Shown in pieces: positions 45,409-56,600 of a stretch of 64,000 nucleotides of DNA. Every line of letters starts with the position of its first letter. Positions within the stretch are counted from its first letter, which is position 1. The stretch lies in the NCBI GenBank assembly GCA_961205875.1, contig OY540810.1:1984001-2048000 (forward strand). The letters run 5' to 3'. The position numbers and the translations under genes were made by a program. Under the pieces are notes generated by a model. That model searched no databases, was not told the DNA's origin, and saw only the letters and a program-made list of their open reading frames with translations. This DNA is from Sialis fuliginosa (taxonomy: Eukaryota; Arthropoda; Insecta; Megaloptera; Sialidae).

Positions 45409-47152
45409 TCACTTGTCCGCATGAGCTTTGCAGTGTTTCCTGAGACTGCTCGAGTCGTAGAACCCCTTACCACACACGGCACATATGAACGGTGTCTCGC
45501 CGGTATGCGTGCGCGTGTGCACGGTCAGGTTACCGCGCTGCGAGAACCGCTTGCCGCAGATGTCGCACGCGTACGGCTTGATGCCCGAGTGCACGAGCAG
45601 GTGGGCGCGCATGTGGGTGCTTTGCGTGAACATCTTCGCGCACAGCGGGCACGAGTGCGGCCGCTCGCCCGTGTGACGCAGCGCGTGCACCTTCAGCGAG
45701 CTGCTGTAAGTGAAGCGCTTGCCGCACAACTCACATGCATGGCGCTTCTCTCCTGTGTGGATCAACCTGCACAAATAATGTCGCAAAATTGAACATGATT
45801 TCTTGCTTGGAATTTCAAATTAAATAGAAATTTACATGATAGTAAGTAGGAGCTGACAGACATGACAGAAGAGGGTTAGGTAATACAGATTTCTGTTATG
45901 ATAGTCAATAAAACAGGTTGTGCATATAAATGTCATAAAAAAAGTAACCTATGTCCTTCCTCAGGATGCAAGCTATTTCCCTGACAAATTTCATCAAGAA
46001 AAGGTAACAGACACACTTTCGCATTTATAATATTAGTATGAATAACTAACCTGTGACTATTGAAGCCAACTTTTGTCGCAAAATCTTTCCCACACTCGGC
46101 GCACAGGTACCTCTTCTCCCCGTGCCTTTTGCGGTGTGCATCCACGCCCGCCTTGGTCGCAAACCTTTTACCACATGTCCCACACGCATGCTCCTCGCCG
46201 TCGACACGAGACTCTGCGGTCGGTCTCCTGCGGCGCGCTACTGTACCACCGCCACTGTTGCTGTCTGTGTGTCTGTTGGCCACGTGTGTCTGCCACTGTT
46301 TGGACTGCTTGAACGCCTTGCCGCAGTGTTCACACACGTACGGTGCTTCGCCTGTGTGCACGCGCATGTGTATCTCCAGAGTCACCGCCTGGATGAAGCT
46401 TTTACCACATATCGTGCACTGGTGCGGACGTTCGCCTGTAAATTACAATTTTTGGATACATAAAATTCCTTCTTTATTACATTTATACATACCTGTATGT
46501 GTCATAATGTGTCTCTTTAAATTCCCACCCATGCTGAATCGTTTCTTACAAAAATTACACTCATATGGCCTTTCTTTTGTGTGTATCCTCATATGTGAGT
46601 CTATGTGTCGAAAACTCAACATTTTACTGCAAATCTTACACGGAATCTTTTTATATGGATGATTCTTCATTTTCATGTGTTCACTTAATTCAACCTTATT
46701 TTCAAACACCAAATCACACTTTTTACACTTAAATTCGCTAATAACATTCCTCTGCTGTCTCGGTTTCGCTTTTTTTGGTTTATTTATACTTTTTATTGGT
46801 TCTGATTTAATTAAAACCATTTCAAACTGTTCCTCTTCATCTTTTTGGTAAGACCGCAATAGTTGATCTACTTCTTCGCACTTTTTCTTGAACACAAATG
46901 CCGCGTTTATCTTTTCCATGCATTCTGAACATATATTCAACGGCAAGCCGTCGTCTTGTAATATCTGAAACAAACGATAGCAGTTACGAGAGTTAAAAAT
47001 TGATATTGAGTTATATTTACCTGTAGAGAAGTGCATGCCATTATCATTTCATCGACACGGCCGGTTGATACTTCGCTGAATATCGATTTCAAATCTACCT
47101 CAGACATACAGGTGCGGCATATTCGATCGAAATCGTATTTTAAACAAGTCAT
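45409..47152 (-). CDS. ZAD-C2H2 zinc-finger protein 5
   Basis: Four exons: 47,021-47,152; 46,493-46,964; 46,051-46,435; 45,409-45,766; 448 residues. I chose the ATG at 47,152 because it puts the first ZAD Cys pair (Cys12, Cys15) at the usual distance; an in-frame ATG at 47,206 would add 18 residues. The second pair is Cys56 and Cys59, with the shared phase-0 intron between. Eleven C2H2 fingers follow. Between fingers 5 and 6 is a Gly/Arg-rich spacer (SGGGTVARRRR). LIKSEP fits a SUMO acceptor. Exons 3 and 4 are strongly GC-rich, unlike exons 1 and 2. The last finger CGKGFYDSSSLRKH is nearly that of ZAD-ZNF 2. Intron 3 carries a family A fragment. Confidence 0.9.
45868..46048 (+). repeat. Family A fragment in ZAD-ZNF 5 intron 3
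   Basis: Has ACAGATTTCTGTTATGATAG, the GCAAGCTATTTCCCTG word and the 3' end TTTATAATATTAGTATGAAT. It lies antisense to the host gene; the 5' end is missing. Confidence 0.75.
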
Positions 47153-47546
47153 TGTATAAAAAAAATCATAACAGCACATACAATTAATAATGACAGGAGA
47201 ACACATATAAGGATACGTAGCGCAGTTTGTTTACCTCTTATATTTTCGGTATCTATGGGATAAAAAATATAATATTACATGCTTTTTATAGTTAAAAATT
47301 AAAATTCCAAATGACAGAATGTTTGCATATCACTTAATAATGTGTATTAATCAATCTTATCAATCTAATGGTCATATTTATAAAAATATTAACATCGACG
47401 GAAAATATATAAGTATGACGTGTTGCATATCCTTATTATTTACAAAATATTTACATATGTATTGTAAATTCATAATCTATGGCAAATAAACATAACCTTA
47501 CTTTTTAAATTCACATGCTGCTTAATTTTGTAATTGAAGAACGAAA
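47153..47546. promoter_or_regulatory. Divergent intergenic region, ZAD-ZNF 5 / NOP56
   Basis: A 394-bp AT-rich gap between opposite start codons, presumed to hold both promoters. No element assignable. Confidence 0.45.
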
Positions 47547-49343
47547 ATGGTAAGTAAATAATAATATTTTGAAATGATTTAACCCTTATAATACCTTATT
47601 GGCAATTAATAATATCACGTCTTGTTATTAAATAAATATTTCTATGTGTAATTTGTAAATTTTAATTGAATTATAAAAATTTCAGTCAAAACTCTACATT
47701 TTATTCGAACATGCAACGGGATATGCGATATTTCGTGTATCCCAATTCGAAGAAATAAGTATGCTTCTACCACAAGTTGAAGAATCAGTCACAGACATAA
47801 CCCGCTTCAATTCTATCGTAAAATTGGTAGGCTTTAACCCATTCAAATCGGCCTTGATTGCGTTAAACAACATAAATGCCATATCAGAAGGAATCTTACC
47901 TGAAGAACTACAACTGTTCCTAGATTCAATGTTACCAAAGCCAGGCAAGAAGGAGAAGTTGACTTTGGGCGTTAGTGAGCCTAAATTGGGTGCAAGCATA
48001 ACAGAGGCATTAGGAATAGCATGCAATCATGTGGGGCCTGTTCCCGAAATTATGCGTGGTTTAAGGTAAGCGATGATTTTACGTTAATATATTTAAAACT
48101 AACCTAACCGTCTATTCGCAGGTACCATTTCCACAACCTTGTCAAAGGTTTTACACTTAAAACTTCTGGTGTAGCTCAATTAGGTTTAGGGCACTCTTAT
48201 TCCCGAGCCAAGGTTAAATTCAATGTCCACCGTGTTGACAACATGATCATACAATCGATAGCTCTCCTCGATCAACTGGATAAAGATGTGAATACGTTCT
48301 CAATGCGTATCCGTGAATGGTACTCTTACCATTTCCCAGAACTCGTTAAAATCGTACCTGAGAATTACATGTACGCAAAGGTCGCGAGGTTCATCAAGAA
48401 CCGCAAAGATCTGAGCGAGGATTCTCTAGAGGGATTAGAAGAGATTGTTATGGATAGCGCAAAGTCGCAAGCTATCTTAGACGCATCTAGATCAAGCATG
48501 GGCATGGACATAAGCGTTGTTGATCTGTTGAATATAGAAATGTTTGCCGCTAGAGTTGTAGCGCTTGCGGATTATAGGAAGCAGCTAGCGGAGTATCTCA
48601 GAGCGAAGATGCAGGCTGTCGCACCGAATTTAGCTACGTTAATTGGTGAGTTTAGGGTATTTTAGTGTCTTAAGAAGGCCCTAATCTAAACAGTTAGGTA
48701 CACATGATTTTACTATTTATTATTTTCAGGTGACCAAGTTGGGGCAAGGTTGATATCGCACGCAGGTTCACTCACAAACTTGGCCAAATATCCTGCGTCA
48801 ACTGTGCAGATCCTTGGTGCAGAGAAAGCTCTGTTCAGAGCCCTGAAAACGAAAGGAAACACTCCGAAATATGGTCTGTTGTTCCACTCAACTTTCATCG
48901 GCCGTGCTGGAGCTAAAAATAAAGGAAGGATCTCTAGATATCTCGCTAATAAGTGCTCTATTGCGTCGAGGATTGACTGTTTTACAGAAACTCCGACTAA
49001 TGTGTTTGGGGAGAAGCTGAGACAGCAGGTAAACGTTAAAAAAAATTTAATAATTTTTTTGGTGATATATTTATCAATATTTTGTTAGGTTGAAGATCGG
49101 CTGAAGTTTTACGAGACTGGCGATATCCCTAAAAAGAACATAGACGTAATGAAAGAGGCTATAGAGGAGGCTACAGCAGAACAGGCTGCTGTCGAACAGA
49201 ACGAAAAGAAAATCAAAAAGAAAAATAAGAAACGAAAGTCTGAAGTTGTTGAAGAAGCAAATGGTGAAACGGAAGAGAACGGAAATGATGATGGAGAACT
49301 GGTCGTCAAGAAGAAAAAGAAAAAGAATAAAAAACAAGAATGA
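47547..49343 (+). CDS. NOP56: Nucleolar protein 56, box C/D snoRNP core
   Basis: Five exons: 47,547-47,549; 47,686-48,065; 48,122-48,645; 48,730-49,028; 49,089-49,343; 486 residues. The first coding exon is the ATG alone, followed by GTAAGT. NOP56 is a scaffold of box C/D snoRNPs that guide 2'-O-methylation of rRNA in the nucleolus (established). The N-terminal domain starts [15 protein letters not shown]. The coiled-coil and Nop domain follow, with [52 protein letters not shown] and [13 protein letters not shown]. The tail from about residue 425 is Lys/Glu-rich and ends [10 protein letters not shown], shorter than the vertebrate tail. I saw no box C/D snoRNA in its short introns. Confidence 0.96.
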
Positions 49344-49770
49344 ATTGTTTGACTCTTTTTTACTTTTATTATTTTATAATAATTAACTAGGTACATACTT
49401 ATATAATGTATAAGATTAATGAGTAAATATATGATTTTATTATAAATGTAGTTATTTGTATTTATTATTTAAAAAAAATTTCTAGACAAAAATCTAACCT
49501 AACTTTTTCTAGATGTCAAATTGTCATGAATTTGATTTAGATCACAGAATTATAAATATAGTGTGGATTTTAGAGGTCCAAGATCTAAGCACCTCATTGC
49601 CTCATTTTATTCCATTTTCAGTAATTTCTATGTAAGTATATATGAATTATATTCTGTGAATCGAAAGCTTGCGTTTTCCTCTTTAATAAATTTTGACGTT
49701 TAAACAAACAAATTTGTTTTTATGAATTATTTATATAAGGTAAGTTATTACTACAATATATACTTTACAT
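49344..49770. other. 3' flank of NOP56
   Basis: AT-rich, with no recognised gene or repeat. The NOP56 3' end lies in its left part. Confidence 0.4.
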
Positions 49771-50222
49771 ATATCTGTGTAGATAAACAGGTAACATAAA
49801 ATTAATTAAGAGGATTTATGTACATAAATAGATATCAAATTCGTCGAAGGGTTCAAAAGTTATAACGAGTTTACTACGAAAAATTGATAAAAAACGGTGA
49901 TAGCGGTCCGAACGGAACTTTTTATCAACATATTTGGAATCACCATGCTGTTATACATACAATAGCGTGCCTAACTCGACAAAAAAAATTATCCGATGAC
50001 GTAATCAGCCAGCACCTCCACCATATAAAATGTACACAATTTTTAATTTCAATTATTTGTTCACAAGTCATTCCAATTAAGTTTTTGATAGTTCAAACTT
50101 TTCCCGATAGATGGCGCCACATATACATTTCAAATTTCAATAATACTAAAAAAAAGTTATTGAAATTTTTAACCAGCAAATGAATTTAGTTCTTTGTTAT
50201 CTGTTTATCTACACAGATATAA
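49771..50222. mobile_element. TIR element, about 450 bp
   Basis: The ends ATATCTGTGTAGATAAACAG and its complement at 50,198-50,222 are inverted over about 27 bp. One internal ORF of 99 codons has no recognisable transposase domain. Flanks TA/AT do not settle the target-site length. Confidence 0.65.
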
Positions 50223-50637
50223 AGTATTGTACTGCTGAAAATGACTTAAGTCTTGTAGAAAAGGTATTGCTGGTAGAAAAATTAGAGAATTTATGTTTTA
50301 AAATAATGCCTTTAATGAAACAAATTGTAATCATAATTTAATGCATTGATGAATTCATATTTTCTATATCACAAATTTCGACTATATTAATTTATTTACA
50401 ATATTTGTATTATTTTTATAATTATAATTATTTGTGTTATTATTTACAACATATATGATTGTACATGTATTTTTTTATTATATATAAAATTGCATAATTT
50501 ATTGTATTATAAAAATTAAAAATAATCTTAAAAAGTTCCGAAACTTACATATTATTATGTAAGAGTATAAACCAGTGGCGTAACTAGGATTTTTTTGAAG
50601 GGGGGTGGGGGCTTTTTTTTATACGTTATAGACGTTT
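50223..50637. other. 3' flank of the carboxypeptidase gene
   Basis: Very AT-rich. Near 50,572 the word CCAGTGGCGTAACTAGG starts what looks like an interspersed-repeat fragment with a G-run. No gene. Confidence 0.4.
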
Positions 50638-53600
50638 TTATAAAAATATAAAAAAAATTATAGTTATTATTATATAAAAATTTAAATTTTGAATGGGCTT
50701 ATGGTTAGATTTACCATATACAAAATCAAATTTGACTTCCAATTCGTTCAGTTCGGAAGCATTAATATGAATTGTCGTGTCTTCAATACTAGTTTCACTG
50801 TAGTTATTTCTTTGAATTATTTTTTTATTTTGAAAATTTTCAACTGTTTCAGTTCTTAGTTGACCAAGATTTTCAATTGTTCTTTTAATATAATTTAATG
50901 TGATATTTAAGAATGTAACGTTAAAAACACTTCTTTTATATTTAGGAACAATAAATGATACTTCTTTGTATTCATATCCGGTTTTGTTTATCTAAAATAT
51001 AAAATAAAATATGAAATTCTGTATACAATTAAAAAAATAAAATACTGCATAAAATATATCCTGTGGTGTTTAAAATACCGAAAACATTTAATAAGAAACT
51101 GTAACCGTTTTAAAAAAAAATCACAAAACAACAAATTTCATTAAAATCAATTTTTGAAATTTTTATTTTTATGTATATTAAATTATAATATTAATATTAT
51201 GAGACTTATAAAAGTGAAAAAATAATATAATTTTTTTTAAAATCCGGTTCGAAGGACCACAAAATATAAATATATTAATTTTATTATAATACATTTTTTG
51301 TACCTGCAAAGTGTAGTTTCCCTGAGAAAGAATTCTCCAAAATTCACCCGTCGTACTAGAGTAGAATTTAATATCACGTTGTGATATTTTTAATGTTGCT
51401 TTTTCAATTGGCTTCCCTTCTTCAGTTAGGATAATACCTTTCACACCTCGATGAACTTGACGAATAAACATTAATAACGCCTGAAATCGATTTATAAAAT
51501 ATTAGTTATTTAAAAAAGAACATATATTATACAGGGTGTCCCATTTTAAAATCTCCACACGAATATCTCCTCAAGATAAAGACGCTAGCAGAAAATTTTT
51601 CAGACAAAAGTTGTGACTTTTAAAATTATCTTATTAATTTCTTAATAGGTTGAGGATTTCAAGGTCATTTCAAGGCCAACTTTTTTAATAGAACCCATTT
51701 TTTTGCAGATTTCTATTTTACATAAAAAAAATAGGAAACTTTCGATCGAAATATTTAAAAAAATTATTTATAATCAATTTTTTACTCAGAAATTAAAACT
51801 TTTTAAAAGAAGTTGCAAGAGGTAAAAAATGCTTAGGTTTAAGCAAGAATTCTTAGAGAATGTTTATAAAAAAAAATTAATACGTAATTTTTTTTTTTTT
51901 TATATTCTTGCTTAAACTTAAGTATTTTTTGTTTAATTACGGACAATAATACAATAAGCTTGTTTTTTTATCTTTGATGAACAAAGTACCTCTTTATTAG
52001 ACGTCCAAATATGCGGTAAAGTAATTTGATGTGGAAAATAACAACAGTTTAAGCCTATTGAAAATTCCAAACAGCCAAGATTATAATTGTAGTCTTGCAT
52101 ACTACCTAAAATTAATATTATGTACAGTAATCCCTCAATCAATTTCTTTTATTCCATTTACGCGCTGTTTTCATAGAACCAATTAACCGCGTTAATCGAG
52201 GGATTACTGTAATTATTATATGTATAGATTCGAACAAATGTTTTGTATATTATTTTAAATATTGATAATCCCTACTACTCTATTTACAATTTATATACAA
52301 TAGCGCATCCAGAAAAAAAATCGGAGGGGGGGGGGGATTTTTTTGTAATTATATGTATATAATTTTAATTTTTTATCTGTCGTAATTATTATTAAATAAT
52401 GTATATTGAGAAATTCGAGGTATTTCTAGCCCTTAGCCCCCCTTGAGTGCGCCTCTGGTTATATGTAGATTTAGATATATTTATATGTCAAGTGAAGTTT
52501 GGGATAAAAAAAATTATTTTGAGGGGAGAGGGTCTATATATTACAAAAAATGTTTTGGAACCCATTTCAAGTATATTTTTTTATTAAAAATAATATTTTT
52601 AATTTTTTATAAGATCTCAAAATGTCTAAGTACGGCCCTAAGTGTATTAAAATACCATATCGTATAGGGTTTTAGCAGTATGATGTATTATTTGGCATTT
52701 TATCAAAAATATTTATAAACCTTACCTGTTTTTGAGCTAAAAATAGCCGAATTTATAGAACCATTAACAATAGGCATATGTGGGCAATTTTCATGATAAG
52801 ACTTTCTCATCGTTGGATGTTCATCTAAATAAACTTCAGATAATTCTATAAAAACGTCGTTATCTGGAGTTTCCATCGGAAGATGTGCTGATAAACGCAA
52901 CATAGATAATTAAAAAATATTAATAAATTTTACAAAAAAATTAAAGGGATATTTTTTACGAAAAATTGGTAAAAAAAAAAAAAAACACATATTTGTTCAA
53001 CAAAAAAACTGCAGATTGATAATTAAAGGAGCCTAAGTTAGTTAAGGCTCCTGATGAGGACTTCTTGTGAAGTCGAAACACGAGTCGAGTGACATTGTTT
53101 TATTGTGGTTAAGGTGTATATTTTTAGTTTAAATAAATATTACACGTACAATATAATGGTGAGTAATTATATGGATATTTTATCCCAACCATATCAGAAT
53201 GTAAACTAGCCGATAAAACGAAAGGTATTTTCTCCATCCATTGTCTGATAGCAAACGTTTCTGATTGGTTACTTCCGCTTCTTCCAGAAATATAATCAGG
53301 AAAATCATAATCCAAATCCACTTTGTTAGAGTTGAGTTTCCCTCTTTTATTTTCGCAGTTATATTGCCTTGCTATTGTGAAACCATCTGAGTTCAGCGAA
53401 GGTAATATATGAATTCGCGTATTTGACAGTAAGTTTTGCAATATATTTTGTAGGCTTTTATTTTTTATTTCGAACGGTGTTACCAGAAGCTAAAAATGAC
53501 ATTATATATTATATTTTTTTCTGAATTTAATTTTCGATTATCATGGATTTTAAAATAATACAGTCGACTCTCGATAATTTGAAACTCAAGAGACCAGAGA

Positions 53601-56600
53601 AGAAGTTCAAATAACCAAGAGGAAGTTAGGAAAAAATTCAAATAAACAAGAGTTTGACTAAAAGTATATGTCTTTATTATGAATTACAGAAGTGATTCAA
53701 AATACTTCAAATTATAGAGTGTTGGCGAGCAAGATGCCGTTACTACAACTTCAAATTACCGAGGGGCCGATGATACATGAATTTTTTTTAAATGTGTTTT
53801 TCAAAGGCTCGAAAAAAAACTTTAAATTATTGAGAGATTTAAATTATCGATTTTTCGAATATTAAAAAAAAGTGGTTGTGTGTACCATTGAGTAAAGAAT
53901 AACAAGAGAAACAACGTATATGGGAGAGTTGAAACGCAGTAGATATATGAACCATGCACTATTTGAGCCCCAGGAAGTGCTGGTATCTATTGAAAAAATT
54001 ATTAATTATTCATATGAAATATCTGGTTTTCGACTCTGCTAAATCGTCAGATTTTAAGCTCCGCCCTTCTAAAATGATTTACGAACGTCTTGTTTACATT
54101 ATTTTAAGTCGGCTGATACGTGATACAAAGGCGGCAAGAACGTTGCAAGAAATATTCGTTACTTATTATCTTTTTCTTTTAAATAAAACAAAAAAAATAT
54201 GTAATGTTAAAATTATTTGAGATAATTGCTGCTATCAATAATATAATAGATTTTTGCTTTAAAATAGGTTTTTATAAGTTGTAAGAAATTTAAATTTGTG
54301 ACGCGATGTTACATTACTGATGATATAATAAGTAAAATTAGATTGATCGTTTTATTCATTTCAAATTAATATAAAAATATATCAAAACTAAAAATATGGT
54401 TCTGCGGTTTTTTGTATCTACATTGCTTTAAACATAGAATATGGATTGTGGACCGATACATATTACATATAGTAATATATACAAAATAAGTTTTTTTATC
54501 TTCTTTAATAAAAATTAAAAATTCTTTTGTTTTTGTTTTTATTTCTCAAATATTATTTATTAAAATTACTTTTGACCAAATATCATCGAAATTTTTATTA
54601 TTTATGTACATTTTTTTTGATATTTTGAAGAAATAAAAATCCTTTTTTTAGGCCGACGCGACGGCTGGAATGTTTCTACATATAAAGAAAAACAAAAAAT
54701 AATAATTTAATATTGCATCCCCTGTCGCGTATGGTGAGTCGTAATTATTTTCATTCGATCCGGCGGGAAAAATACTATGGGGAAGTACCCTCTCTCGCAT
54801 AGGAGCCGAAATATTTACAATTTTTTAAGTTCGGTTAGGTAAATAATACATATAGATAATACAAATTTTTGTATGATAATCGATAAACAGGTCAAATTTT
54901 ACACACCCATTTTTTTATCTAATACATTTTTCGGGATACAAAGTAGCATATGTCGTTCTTCAGGATGCAAGCTATCTTCCAGCCAAATTTCATGAAGATC
55001 GGTTCATCGGCTTAGTCGTGAAAAGGTAAAAAAAAACAGACAAACACACTTTCGCATATGTAATATTAGTATGGATTTAAAGCAATGAAAAAAAATTGGA
55101 ATAAAAGATTTCACGACTTCTATTACTAAACATTACATTCTAAAAGGTAAGCTGAAACGTCGAAAACCACACGTAAAATCTCGGCTTGAAACATTGAAAG
55201 CTTGTTCAAATTGTCCAATAAGAACTAGAATATTGTGTAAGGAATGTGACGAGATTTTGCGATGTGTTTCAAAAACAAACACTAAAATAAGTCAGCTATC
55301 AGAGAGAGGCAAGGGGACTCACAATAAAAAAGCACCCCAAAATGTACACAGTAATTTGAATATGACTGAAAGATATAAAACATGTAGTTTATAATGTCTT
55401 ATCACTAAAAATTCCGAAAAAAATTATGATTTTTTAATTTTTACCCCCACCATATTGAATTAAAAACGGGGAATGAGTGAAAATATTTACTGTAATAGTG
55501 TATCTAACATAGAATTTCACTTTTATTATAAGTAGCTCATAAAAGCATGATACAAAAAAAATCTTAATTTTACAATTTTTTTTATTATTTTTAACATTTT
55601 GGTGAGTTTAAAATGGTTTAAGGTGAGAAAAAAAATGTTTTCTTAAACTCTGATACCTCCGATCACCGTTGATCATAGTTTCAATTCAATTCTGATACTC
55701 TTTCGACTCGAAAAAAAGGTGAAAATAAAAAATCTCTTATTTTTTGATACTTTTCGACTTAAAATTCGCCATATTTTTTTTTCAGAGCCATAAAAATGTA
55801 ATTTTGAACCCGGAAATAGAAAGAGCACACTCGAAAGTAGTAAAATACATTACTTTTATTTATATTACTTCCATTATTCTTAATGAGTTTGGAGCTCAAA
55901 GATTGACGAAAAAAAATGTTATTTTGGTCCTTAATGGGTTAAATAGCCGTTACCCAAAAAAGTGGTATTCCCCCCCCCCCCCCCCCACCCGATCGAATGA
56001 AACAAATTAAAACTATCCATATATGAAAGGGGGTGAAATATTAAATTTGTTTCCTTTTATTCATTATAGAAAAACGTAAATATCACGGCTCATATGCGTG
56101 ATAGGGGGTTGTTTTACCTCTAAAATCCTCAACCCCGTAGTATTTCTCCCGCCGGATCTAATAAAACTAATTAAAACTCTTCATATTTGAATAGGGGGTG
56201 AAATATTCCTTTTTTTTAATTCATTATACAAAATCGTAAATAACTCAATTCCTATGTGAGATAAGGTGTTTTTTTTCCTTCTAAAACCCCAACCCTCGTG
56301 GTATTTTTTCCGCCGGATAGAATGAAACCAATTACAACCCTGAATAAATAACAGGGGGTGAAATATTAATGACCAAACAATTTTTTTCCATACAAACTTT
56401 TCCACCCCCTTGCAATCCTTTAGGTGTTGTTTTTTCGGGAGACTATGTTGCCCATGTCCTTCTTCAGAATATAAGACACACTTTCGCATTTATAATATTA
56501 GTATAAATAAAAATAAATTCTACTAATTGTTATCTATATTTTGACACCCCACATGCCTATATATAAAAATAAAAAATTATATGACGTCCCTCCCTATTAT

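Noticed and set aside
45421-46662. Long plus-strand ORFs opposite ZAD-ZNF 5
   Set aside because: Antisense shadows of GC-rich finger exons; the minus strand has eleven clear C2H2 fingers.
47550-48729. Possible box C/D snoRNA in NOP56 introns
   Set aside because: Introns of NOP56 often host snoRNAs, but I found no convincing paired C (TGATGA) and D (CTGA) boxes in introns 1-3.
49884-50183. 99-codon ORF inside the TIR element
   Set aside because: No transposase motif; the host element looks non-autonomous.
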